A stretch of DNA of 18,776 nucleotides from JAOUEA01 sp035711865 (lineage in GTDB: Bacteria; Actinomycetota; UBA4738; HRBIN12), in assembly GCA_035711865.1 (NCBI GenBank), contig DASTBT010000036.1:1-18776 (forward strand), written 5' to 3'. The notes below the pieces were generated by a model. It saw nothing but the letters and a program-made list of their open reading frames with translations. It did no database searches and was not told the origin of the DNA. The position numbers and the translations under genes are program-made. Shown here in pieces: positions 7,189 to 13,772 of the stretch (its first letter is position 1; each line of letters begins with the position of its first letter).

Positions 7189-8169
7189 ATGTCGAGACAC
7201 GAGAGGATCCGAGCTGAGGACCCGGTCGGGTCCTCGGTGCTGGATGCGATCGGACGCACGCCGCTCATCGAGCTGTCGCGGATCACCGGCGGCCTCGACG
7301 GTCGGATCATCGCGAAGCTCGAGTATCTGAACCCCGGCGGGTCGAAGAAGGATCGCATCGCGCTCCGCATGATCCGCGACGCCGAGGCGAGCGGCGACCT
7401 CGCCCCGGGCCAGTCCGTCGTGGAGCTCACGAGCGGGAACACCGGCACCGGGCTCGCGATCGTCTGCGCGGTGACCGGTCACCCCTTCGTGGCGGTAATG
7501 AGCGCCGGCAACTCCGAAGAGCGTGCGCTGATGATGCGGGCGCTCGGCGCGGAAGTCATCCTCGTCGACCAGCAGGAAGGGTCGAAGGACGGTCATGTCT
7601 CCGGCGCCGATCTCGCCCTCGTCGAGGAGGTGGCAGCACACACCGCGCGCGAGCGGGGCGCCTACCGCGCCGATCAGTTCCACCTCGGCGGGAACCCGGC
7701 TGCGCACGAGGAAGCCGCCGCGGAGATCTGGGAACGATCGGGCGGCGAGGTCGGCGCCTTCTGCGACTTCCTCGGCACCGGGGGCACGTTCGCCGGCATG
7801 GCCCGGTTCTTCAAGGCGGAGGATCCTTCGATCGCCTGCTATGCGGTCGAACCGACGGGGGCGGCGGTGCTCGCCGGCGAGCCGCTCATCGAGCCGGGAC
7901 ATCGCATCCAGGGCGGCGGGTACTCGATGTCGTCGCTTCCCCTGCTCGATACCACCCTGGTCGACGGCTTCATCGAGGTCGCCGACACCGGCGCCATCGA
8001 CACCGCCCGGCGCCTCGCTCGCACGGAGGGCATCTTCGCGGGCTTCTCGTCCGGTGCGGTCGTGCACGCGGCCGAGGGCCTGCTCGCGGGCCCGCTGGCA
8101 GGCGCGACGATCGCCGTCGTGCTCGCGGACTCGGGCATGAAGTACCTCAGCACGGATCTCTGGAGCTGA
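7189..8169 (+). CDS. Cysteine synthase/CBS-family PLP enzyme
   Basis: 326 residues from the ATG at 7189. Fold-type II PLP enzyme: the PLP-binding lysine is K54 in NPGGSKKDR, TSGNTG at 81-86 is the substrate loop, GTGGT at 196-200 binds the PLP phosphate, and DSGMKYLST near the C-terminus holds the Ser that contacts the PLP ring. The family makes cysteine from O-acetylserine (or a related acceptor) and sulfide, or does related beta-replacement. No serine acetyltransferase, CBS-domain or sulfur genes are next to it, so the exact donor is open. In-frame ATGs at 7147 and 7165 are alternatives; I chose 7189 because GGGG lies about 8 nt upstream and the family starts near there. The frame is also open far upstream, but that part is not family-like. 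Confidence 0.88.
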   Translation: MSRHERIRAEDPVGSSVLDAIGRTPLIELSRITGGLDGRIIAKLEYLNPGGSKKDRIALRMIRDAEASGDLAPGQSVVELTSGNTGTGLAIVCAVTGHPFVAVMSAGNSEERALMMRALGAEVILVDQQEGSKDGHVSGADLALVEEVAAHTARERGAYRADQFHLGGNPAAHEEAAAEIWERSGGEVGAFCDFLGTGGTFAGMARFFKAEDPSIACYAVEPTGAAVLAGEPLIEPGHRIQGGGYSMSSLPLLDTTLVDGFIEVADTGAIDTARRLARTEGIFAGFSSGAVVHAAEGLLAGPLAGATIAVVLADSGMKYLSTDLWS

Positions 8170-8201
8170 CGCACGTCGCGTACGCTGCCCTCGTTCAGAG
8201 T

Positions 8202-8219
8202 TCGGTGTACACAGACCGA
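8202..8219. promoter_or_regulatory. Imperfect palindrome upstream of the MDR oxidoreductase
   Basis: TCGGT (8202-8206) and ACCGA (8215-8219) flank an 8-base centre containing GTGTAC, about 30 nt before the start codon. Similar short palindromes are bound by TetR- or MarR-type regulators, but no regulator gene is adjacent, so this is weak. Confidence 0.25.
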
Positions 8220-8249
8220 GCGCCACAACGACGGCACCGGAGGGGTTCG

Positions 8250-9227
8250 ATGAAGGCGATCGTGCAGGATCGGTACGGCTCGGCCGACGTGTTGGAGTTC
8301 CGAGACATCGAGGAACCCTCGGCGGGAGAGAACGACGTACTCGTCCGCGTCCGCGCCGCCGGCTGCGGCCCCGACGTGTGGCACATCATGGCGGGCGAGC
8401 CGTACATCGCGCGTCTCGCGCTCGGGCTCCGCGGACCGAAGATCGCCGTCCGTGGGTGGGACGTCGCCGGCACCGTCGAGGCGGTCGGCGCGAACGTCCA
8501 GGACCTCCGGCCCGGCGACGAGGTGATGGGAACCGCCGAACAGGGCTCGTTCGCCGAGCTCACGGTCACCCCGGCGGACAGGGTGGTCCTGAAGCCGGCC
8601 GGGATCAGCTTCGAGCAGGCCGCCGCCGTCCCCGTCTCCGGCGTGACCGCGCTTCGAGCCGTGCGCGACGAGGCGCAGGTGAAGCCCGGTCAGGACGTGC
8701 TGGTGATCGGCGCGGCCGGAGGCGTGGGCTCGTTCGCCGTCCAGATCGCCAAGGCGTTCGGGGCGAACGTCACCGGCGTGTGCAGCACAGGGAAGGCCGA
8801 CCTGGTCCGCTCGATCGGGGCGGACGACGTGATCGACTACACGCGCGAGGACTTCACGGACGGTTCCAGGCGCTGGGACGCCATCATCGACACCGCCGGA
8901 CGCCGCCCGCTGTCACAGCTCCGCCGCGCGCTCACGGAGAAGGGCACGCTCGTGATCGTAGGCGGCGACGGCGGCGGGCGTTGGACCGGCGGCTTCTTCC
9001 GAGGCGTGCTTCGTGCGCCGGTGGTATCGCTGTTCGTGGGTCAACGGCTCCGTGGGCTGGCCACGAAGCTCGAGGATCGACAGAACCTGAACGATCTCAC
9101 CCAGCTCATGGAGTCCGGAGCGGTGAAGCCGGTGATCGACCGGACGTACGTGCTGATCGAGGCTCCCGACGCGATCCGCTACCTCGCGGAAGGCCACCCG
9201 GCAGGCAAGATCGTCGTCACCGTGTAG
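8250..9227 (+). CDS. MDR-family NAD(P)-dependent oxidoreductase (quinone-reductase-like)
   Basis: 325 residues. Zinc-free medium-chain dehydrogenase/reductase: an N-terminal GroES-like domain (about 1-115) and a Rossmann domain with GAAGGVG at 154-160 (VLVIGAAGGVGSFAVQIAKAFGA), then GADDVIDYTREDF, typical of quinone oxidoreductase-like proteins. The usual catalytic-zinc ligands are absent. It probably transfers hydride from NADPH to quinones or enones; the substrate is not predictable. The ATG has a strong GGAGGGG Shine-Dalgarno. It starts 80 nt after the PLP-enzyme stop and could be co-transcribed, but a possible operator and -10-like TACGCT (8181-8186) in the gap suggest its own promoter. 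It converges on the beta-propeller gene with a 16-nt gap. Confidence 0.92.
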   Translation: MKAIVQDRYGSADVLEFRDIEEPSAGENDVLVRVRAAGCGPDVWHIMAGEPYIARLALGLRGPKIAVRGWDVAGTVEAVGANVQDLRPGDEVMGTAEQGSFAELTVTPADRVVLKPAGISFEQAAAVPVSGVTALRAVRDEAQVKPGQDVLVIGAAGGVGSFAVQIAKAFGANVTGVCSTGKADLVRSIGADDVIDYTREDFTDGSRRWDAIIDTAGRRPLSQLRRALTEKGTLVIVGGDGGGRWTGGFFRGVLRAPVVSLFVGQRLRGLATKLEDRQNLNDLTQLMESGAVKPVIDRTYVLIEAPDAIRYLAEGHPAGKIVVTV

Positions 9228-9243
9228 CTCCTGATCCCGATCG

Positions 9244-10407
9244 TCACCGAGGAGAGCGAGCACCCTCGGGGTCGGCTCGGAAGGCTGCCATGCCGTAGAA
9301 GTCGCCGACCGAGACGTCCACGACGGAGGCGGTGGCTTCGCCGAGCCGATACTCGACGATCTGGCGCGGGGCGGCGTGCTGGCCCCCAGTGATGAACACC
9401 GAGTCGCCAGACGGCGCCCAATCGATGAAGACGTAGGGCGTCGGCACCGTCGCTCCGTCGACGAGCCTCATACGGCCGCTTCGGACGTCGATCAGCGCGA
9501 GCTGACGGTCGGCGTCCTCCCCTCGGCCCAGGCAGACGGCGACGGCCAGGGTGCGGCGGTCGGGCGAGAACGCACCTCGGAGAGCTTCGAACCCGGTGGC
9601 ACCGGCCGGGGGCTCGACGGTCAGCACTTCCCCGGAGTCGAGATCCTTCATGTTCAGGGACCGGCATGCCCCGTCGCACCACGCCAGGAGTGGCCCATCC
9701 CATGCGACGGGAAGCTCGCCGGGAAGCCGGTCGACCTCCCCGCCGGTCGAGGGGTTCCATACGAGGAGCTCGCCGTCCCGCTGGAACACGAGGTTCCCGT
9801 CGACGGCGGCGACAGGCCAAGCACCGCCGGGCGGGCGTGTGTCCGGCACGGTCACACGCCCGTCGATCGAGACCTCTCGGACCGCAGTCAGCCGGGCGTC
9901 GTCTTGCGACTCGTCGACGATGCCGACCCACACGCGATCGGGTTCCGAGGAGGGGATGAAGAAGAGCGAGTCGGGCACGAGGACGTCGGGGGTGAACCCC
10001 GCGTCGGGTCGCAGCACGAGCGTTCGGTACGCCCATGCGACCAGCACTCCGTCCCGTCGCGCCACGCGATGGGACGCGTCTCCTGGTGGGAGCTCCGGCA
10101 TCGAGAGGTGCCGCGACCATCCGCCCGCGGGATCGACCACCCACGCCTCGCCGTCTCCAGCGAGGAAGAGCTGTTCCGTCGGTGCCACGATCCCTGGGGC
10201 GATCGGAAGCGTCGAACGCTCGCCCTCCCGATCGGCGAGTGTCCACGCTCCCGCGATGACGGCGAGGGCTACAGTCACGCCGAGCACGCCGGCCCCCATC
10301 CGTCGACGTCGGGTTCGACGAGCCACCCGCTTCCGCAGGTCGTCGAACGCCGGAGCCGCCGCGAGGCCGTCGAGGTCTCGACGCAGTCGCTCGATCAGGT
10401 CATCCAT
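9244..10407 (-). CDS. Membrane-anchored beta-propeller protein, possible anti-sigma partner
   Basis: 387 residues: an N-terminal cytosolic segment of about 37 residues rich in Arg (DDLRKRVARRTRRRR), one membrane helix at about 38-58, and an extracytoplasmic region of about 325 residues with repeated WD40/PD40-like motifs (for example GEAWVVDPAGG, DGELLVWNPSTGG, FSPDRRTLAVAV, WAPSGDSVFITGG). Its start overlaps the end of the ECF sigma gene by 8 nt, and GAGGAG lies before the ATG. A short cytosolic part, one helix and an outside sensor fit a transmembrane anti-sigma factor, but the classic HxxxCxxC zinc anti-sigma motif is not present, so this role is inferred from context. Confidence 0.82.
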   Translation of the reverse strand: MDDLIERLRRDLDGLAAAPAFDDLRKRVARRTRRRRMGAGVLGVTVALAVIAGAWTLADREGERSTLPIAPGIVAPTEQLFLAGDGEAWVVDPAGGWSRHLSMPELPPGDASHRVARRDGVLVAWAYRTLVLRPDAGFTPDVLVPDSLFFIPSSEPDRVWVGIVDESQDDARLTAVREVSIDGRVTVPDTRPPGGAWPVAAVDGNLVFQRDGELLVWNPSTGGEVDRLPGELPVAWDGPLLAWCDGACRSLNMKDLDSGEVLTVEPPAGATGFEALRGAFSPDRRTLAVAVCLGRGEDADRQLALIDVRSGRMRLVDGATVPTPYVFIDWAPSGDSVFITGGQHAAPRQIVEYRLGEATASVVDVSVGDFYGMAAFRADPEGARSPR

Positions 10408-10987
10408 CGTCGTGCTCCTCGGGGTCCAGCTTCGCGCGGAGTTCCCGTCGCGCTCGGTGCACGCGACTGCGCACCGATGCCGGGGCGATGTGCAGGATCC
10501 GCGCGGCCTCGTCCGAGCTCATGCCCAGCCAGTCGACCAGCGTGAACGCTTCTCGTAGCCGGACCGAGAGCGACGAGATCGCTTCGGTCAGGTCCCGGCG
10601 GGCGGGGTCGATCTCCACGTCGTGCAGCCGTGCCCCGAACGTACGCAGACGGCGCGCACGCACAGCGAGCGTTCGAACCCGCCGACGATTGAGGTTCGTC
10701 GCCACCCGGAAGAGATAGCCGCCGGGCGACTCCATCACCGACACGCGATCCCAACGCTCGTACACCCTGACCATCGCCTCCTGCGCGAGCTCCTGCGCCT
10801 CGTCGACGTCCGCCGCGAGCAGGAACATCGCCCGCACGAGCCCGGGGAACTCGGCCCGGTAGAACTCTTCGAAGTCGAAAGCATCGACGTCGTCGTCGCG
10901 TCCAGCCTTCTCCACCGTCCGCACGATGACATAAGCCACGAAGGGGTCCCGGCGTTGCATCACGCCATGGCGTGTCACAGGCCGCAT
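10400..10987 (-). CDS. ECF sigma factor, SigE-like
   Basis: 195 residues from the first ATG. Region 2 lies at about 38-100 (FEEFYRAEFPGLVRAMFLLA, then EAQELAQEAMVRVYERWDRV) and region 4 at about 143-187 (DEAARILHIAPASVRSRVHRARREL, the -35-binding HTH). It directs RNA polymerase to a small set of promoters. The first 35 residues are poorly conserved-looking; an in-frame ATG at 10958-10960 (residue 10) is an equal candidate start, lying directly after a 14-bp palindrome. The 3' end overlaps the membrane beta-propeller gene by 8 nt, an operon typical of sigma/anti-sigma pairs. Diverges from the SGNH hydrolase gene, which may be a target. Confidence 0.93.
   Translation of the reverse strand: MRPVTRHGVMQRRDPFVAYVIVRTVEKAGRDDDVDAFDFEEFYRAEFPGLVRAMFLLAADVDEAQELAQEAMVRVYERWDRVSVMESPGGYLFRVATNLNRRRVRTLAVRARRLRTFGARLHDVEIDPARRDLTEAISSLSVRLREAFTLVDWLGMSSDEAARILHIAPASVRSRVHRARRELRAKLDPEEHDDG
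10961..10974. promoter_or_regulatory. Perfect 14-bp palindrome at the ECF sigma gene start
   Basis: CACGCCATGGCGTG, a perfect palindrome, lies inside the first codons if translation starts at 10987, or directly upstream if it starts at 10960. The divergent SGNH hydrolase start is 86 nt away, so a protein bound here could affect both genes. No binding protein can be named. Confidence 0.35.
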
Positions 10988-11059
10988 GGCCTAGACTCGT
11001 CGTTCATCGGTTCGGTGGGCTGCTCGCGCCCACCCTCATCAGGCGAAGGGGTGCGCGCG

Positions 11060-11959
11060 ATGCGGAAGGTCACATGGGCTGTCGTGGTCGGAGCCCTCCT
11101 CATGTCGGTGGTGCACGTGCCGGCCGCGCTCGCGGGAGTCGCCGAACCCACCTACTACGTGGCGCTCGGTGATTCCTTGTCGGTGGGCTTCCAGCCGAAC
11201 AGGGGCGAGACGGCCCACGGGTACGTCGACGTGCTGACGGGCCGTGTGCGAAGGGACCTGATCCCCGATCTGCGGCTGAAGAACGTTGGCTGCGCAGGCG
11301 AGACGAGCCGTTCGCTGATCAGCGGGAAACGTTCGCCGTGCAGGTATCCGGCGGGATCGCAACTGGACGCCGCCGTGAAGTTCTTGGACGAACATCCGGG
11401 ACAGGTGGCGTTCATCACGATCGACATCGGGGCGAACGACATCACGAACAGGTGCTTGCGCCCGAGCTTGCTGATCCGTCGATCGTGCGCGCGGGATCTG
11501 GCTCCGGCCCTCAGCGACCGAGTGACCGCGATCGTCGAGGCGCTGGCATCGGCCGCGGGTCCCGGCGTGCCGATCGTGGGCATGACCTACTACAACCCCT
11601 TCCTCGGCCTGTGGGGACTCGTGCCCGGCGGACGCGCGCTCGCGCACGCCGACCAACGAGCCTGGGTGGTCTTCAACGAGGCGCTCGCGACCGCCTACGA
11701 GGGCGCCGGCGCGGCGGTCGCCGGCGTCGCCGAGCGGTTCCGCATCGAGGACTTCGACGACACGGTCGTCGTACCGGATCGCGGTCGGATCCCCGTCAAC
11801 GTCGCGCTCGCCTGCCGATGGACGTGGTTCTGCTCGGAGCGGTTCCCCGGCGATCCACACGCGAACCGAACCGGCTATCGCAGGATCGCCGGCACGTTCC
11901 AGCGCGAGCTGGGTCCACTGTTGGAAACGTCTCGGGGTGCGGTCGCCATCGCTTCCTAG
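11060..11959 (+). CDS. Secreted SGNH-family esterase/lipase
   Basis: 299 residues. Signal peptide 1-25 (helix about 5-22, AALA then Gly), so exported. SGNH blocks: GDSLS with nucleophile S39, NVGCAGET with a block-II Gly, GANDIT with N126, and DPHANRTGY with D265 and H267 as the catalytic pair. The mature protein has exactly six cysteines in three close pairs (C78/C94, C132/C143, C252/C258), the three-disulfide pattern known for Streptomyces secreted SGNH lipases/esterases. It should hydrolyse esters outside the cell. The frame is open upstream, but the signal peptide fixes the start near 11060; an AAGGGG lies about 10 nt before it. Divergent from the ECF sigma gene. Confidence 0.93.
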   Translation: MRKVTWAVVVGALLMSVVHVPAALAGVAEPTYYVALGDSLSVGFQPNRGETAHGYVDVLTGRVRRDLIPDLRLKNVGCAGETSRSLISGKRSPCRYPAGSQLDAAVKFLDEHPGQVAFITIDIGANDITNRCLRPSLLIRRSCARDLAPALSDRVTAIVEALASAAGPGVPIVGMTYYNPFLGLWGLVPGGRALAHADQRAWVVFNEALATAYEGAGAAVAGVAERFRIEDFDDTVVVPDRGRIPVNVALACRWTWFCSERFPGDPHANRTGYRRIAGTFQRELGPLLETSRGAVAIAS

Positions 11960-11998
11960 ATCGTCAGGGATCGTGGCGTCCCGCTGGGTTCGCGCGGC

Positions 11999-12004
11999 TA
12001 CGAT
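11999..12004 (+). promoter_or_regulatory. Candidate -10 element of a near-leaderless promoter (nucleotidyltransferase gene)
   Basis: TACGAT is followed by nine bases and then the ATG at 12014, and there is no Shine-Dalgarno. It would give a leader of 0-3 nt. No clear -35. Confidence 0.4.
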
Positions 12005-12013
12005 CGACTCCGC

Positions 12014-12787
12014 ATGTTCGCCATCGAGCAGCGGGACGCTCTCTTCGACCGCGTGGTGACCCTGGCCGAGGAAGATGTGCGCGTCGTCGCCGGAGCCGTC
12101 GTGGGCTCCCTCGCCGTCGACGGCGGCGACCGGTACTCGGACCTGGACCTCACCTTCGGTGTCGCGGACGGCTCCTCCGTCGCCGACGTGCTCGAGGACT
12201 GGACGCGCCTGCTGTCCGACGAGCTCGACGCCGTGCCGCTCGTCGATCTCGAGCGCGGACCGACCACGTATCGCGTGTTCATGCTCCCGGACGCGCTGCA
12301 GCTCGATCTGTCGATGACACCGGCGGTCGACTTCCGACGTGCCGGACCACGATTCCGGCTCCTGTTCGGCGAGACGGCTGCGGACAGGGCCGATATGTCC
12401 ACTCCCCGGTCGGCAGGGGAGCTCTTCATCTCGACGCCGGCGATCGCCGAGGACATCTTCGGGTGGGGTGTCATCTACGCGCTCCACGCGCGTGCCTGCA
12501 TCGAGCGCGGGCGCGTCTGGCAGGCGGAGCACTACGTGGGCGCGGTGCGCGACCACGCGCTCTCGCTCGCGTGCCTCCGCGAGGGGCTGCCCGCGGTGCA
12601 GGCGCGTGGGTACGACGACCTATCCGCCGAGATCGTCGCGCCCCTGGAGTCCTCCCACATCGGCTCGTTGGAACCGGGGGCGCTCAGGGCAGCGCTCGGA
12701 GGGTGCGTCGACGAGCTCCTGCGCGAAGCCGAGACGGAAGTCCCGCATGCTCGTGCCGTCGCGGAGCGTCTCACCGAGCTTCACTGA
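12014..12787 (+). CDS. Nucleotidyltransferase-fold protein
   Basis: 257 residues. The first part carries the Pol-beta-type pattern GS-(x)10-D-x-D: G31, S32, then YSDLDL with D43 and D45, and a third carboxylate D98 in LQLDLS. All three metal-binding acids are therefore present. The second half is helical and unassigned, resembling the C-terminal domain of aminoglycoside-nucleotidyltransferase-like proteins. Such proteins move a nucleotide onto a small molecule or a protein; the target here is unknown and no HEPN partner is adjacent, so a toxin-antitoxin role is not supported. Its 3' end overlaps the convergent TfoX-N gene by 7 nt. Confidence 0.85.
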   Translation: MFAIEQRDALFDRVVTLAEEDVRVVAGAVVGSLAVDGGDRYSDLDLTFGVADGSSVADVLEDWTRLLSDELDAVPLVDLERGPTTYRVFMLPDALQLDLSMTPAVDFRRAGPRFRLLFGETAADRADMSTPRSAGELFISTPAIAEDIFGWGVIYALHARACIERGRVWQAEHYVGAVRDHALSLACLREGLPAVQARGYDDLSAEIVAPLESSHIGSLEPGALRAALGGCVDELLREAETEVPHARAVAERLTELH

Positions 12788-13119
12788 AGCTTCGCCGGCA
12801 GCGTCCGCGCGTGGTCCACCCCGACCCGCACCCACCGCTCGAGTTGGCGCTTCGTGCGGATGGCCTCGTCGTCCACCCGGAGCCAGCCCTGCATCTGGCG
12901 GCCGCGCATCTCCATGCGTCGGACGCCCTTCGACCTCAGCAAGGCGTCCGACCTCGCGGGGTCGGCGCGCACCAGAAGCCCGCCCTGACCGCTGGCGGCG
13001 ACGGCCATGTTCCCGCCGATCAGGAACGCGAGACCGCCGAACATCTTCTTCTCGGTGAGGGCGGCTTCCTCGTGGAGCAGCGCCCGGACCCGGCCGGCGA
13101 GGTGCTCGTCAAAGGCCAT
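12781..13119 (-). CDS. TfoX N-terminal-domain protein
   Basis: 112 residues, the size of a stand-alone TfoX_N domain. KKMFGGLAFLIGGNMAVAA at about 24-42 is the diagnostic core, and the GLLVRADPARSDALL segment fits the second half of the domain. In proteobacteria a related domain is part of a competence regulator, but single-domain actinobacterial copies have no known role. The ATG at 13117-13119 has TAGCAT 7 nt upstream and no Shine-Dalgarno, suggesting a leaderless mRNA. Tail-to-tail 7-nt overlap with the nucleotidyltransferase gene; divergent from the RHH gene. Confidence 0.85.
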   Translation of the reverse strand: MAFDEHLAGRVRALLHEEAALTEKKMFGGLAFLIGGNMAVAASGQGGLLVRADPARSDALLRSKGVRRMEMRGRQMQGWLRVDDEAIRTKRQLERWVRVGVDHARTLPAKLQ

Positions 13120-13126
13120 GAACTCG

Positions 13127-13132
13127 ATGCTA
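13127..13132 (-). promoter_or_regulatory. Candidate -10 element of a leaderless promoter (TfoX-N gene)
   Basis: Minus-strand TAGCAT, then seven bases, then the ATG, with no Shine-Dalgarno in between. Places the start site at or next to the ATG. Confidence 0.45.
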
Positions 13133-13195
13133 CGCTCGCCGGCCGACATCGAGCGGATGGGTCCACCGACGCGTGGCACTGCCCATGGCATTGAC

Positions 13196-13225
13196 ATGAT
13201 GCCGAAATGATGCCACCATGCTGCC
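13196..13225 (+). repeat. Three 11-bp direct repeats before the RHH gene, likely operator
   Basis: ATGATGCCGAA (13196-13206), ATGATGCCACC (13207-13217) and ATGCTGCC (13218-13225), then directly the ATG. The period of 11 bp is about one helical turn. An inverted half-site GGCAT lies at 13187-13191. TTGACA at 13191-13196 could be a -35, but I see no good -10. RHH proteins commonly bind short tandem sites of this spacing and repress their own gene. Confidence 0.6.
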
Positions 13226-13744
13226 ATGGAGCTCGATCGATACATCGAAGACATCCACACGCAGCTCGACGCCGTTGCTCGGTCGGGCGGTGAGCAAGCC
13301 CGCGAGCTCGCGGATCGGCTCGCCGCGCCCCTCGACTCCGCGATCCGACTCGCGCTCCAAGATGCCCTCGTGGCGGCGGCCGAGGAGATCACGGTCGAGC
13401 TCGCCCCCGGTTCGGTCGAGCTTCGCCTTCGGGACCGGGAGCCGACCTTCGTCGTGACGCCGCCGGAAGCCGCCGAGGGGTTCGATGACGGCGACGATGA
13501 CCCGGCGCCGGGAGCCGGCTCGCCCCCGGTCACCGACGGCGACGACGCGATCGCCCGCATCAACGTGCGCATGCCCGAACAGCTGAAGGCTCGTGTCGAC
13601 CGAGCGGCCGATCGCCAAGGGCTGTCGGTCAACGCCTGGCTCGTCCGTGCGGCCGCGGCTCGTCTCGAGCGCGCCGAGGGACAGCGCGGTCATGAACGCC
13701 GAGCGCCGAGCCGAGCCCTTCACTACAAGGGCTGGGCTCGCTGA
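13226..13744 (+). CDS. Ribbon-helix-helix (HicB/Arc-like) DNA-binding protein
   Basis: 172 residues. An N-terminal helical region (about 1-56) is followed by beta-like segments, an acidic linker rich in Asp/Gly/Pro (about 83-108), and a C-terminal RHH domain at about 109-149: the strand ARINVRMPEQL, then helices KARVDRAADRQGL and SVNAWLVRAAAARLE. RHH domains bind DNA as dimers through the strand. Similar proteins are often labelled HicB-family antitoxins, but no HicA-like toxin is adjacent; the next gene, 28 nt on, is the DUF4097 protein. The ATG is fixed by stop codons in other upstream options and abuts three direct repeats. Best read as an autoregulator of the RHH/DUF4097 operon. Confidence 0.85.
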   Translation: MELDRYIEDIHTQLDAVARSGGEQARELADRLAAPLDSAIRLALQDALVAAAEEITVELAPGSVELRLRDREPTFVVTPPEAAEGFDDGDDDPAPGAGSPPVTDGDDAIARINVRMPEQLKARVDRAADRQGLSVNAWLVRAAAARLERAEGQRGHERRAPSRALHYKGWAR

Positions 13745-13772
13745 TCCATCGACCCTTGAGGAGGACCGAACG

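Noticed and set aside
7075..8226. A minus-strand open frame opposite the PLP enzyme
   Set aside because: Antisense of a gene with intact PLP motifs; composition typical of a GC-rich shadow.
11039..12556. A minus-strand open frame of about 505 codons opposite the SGNH hydrolase
   Set aside because: Antisense shadow; the plus strand has a signal peptide and a full catalytic set.
12014..13119. A nucleotidyltransferase-based toxin-antitoxin or defence pair with the TfoX-N gene
   Set aside because: The genes are convergent rather than co-directional, and neither resembles a HEPN or AbiEi-type partner.
11338..13194. A plus-strand open frame of over 600 codons across the SGNH and nucleotidyltransferase genes
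   Set aside because: It is Arg/Gly-rich out-of-frame translation of GC-rich DNA and crosses three well-supported genes in other frames.
13191..13196. TTGACA as a -35 box of a vegetative promoter
   Set aside because: No convincing -10 at 16-18 nt spacing; kept only as a note in the repeat entry.
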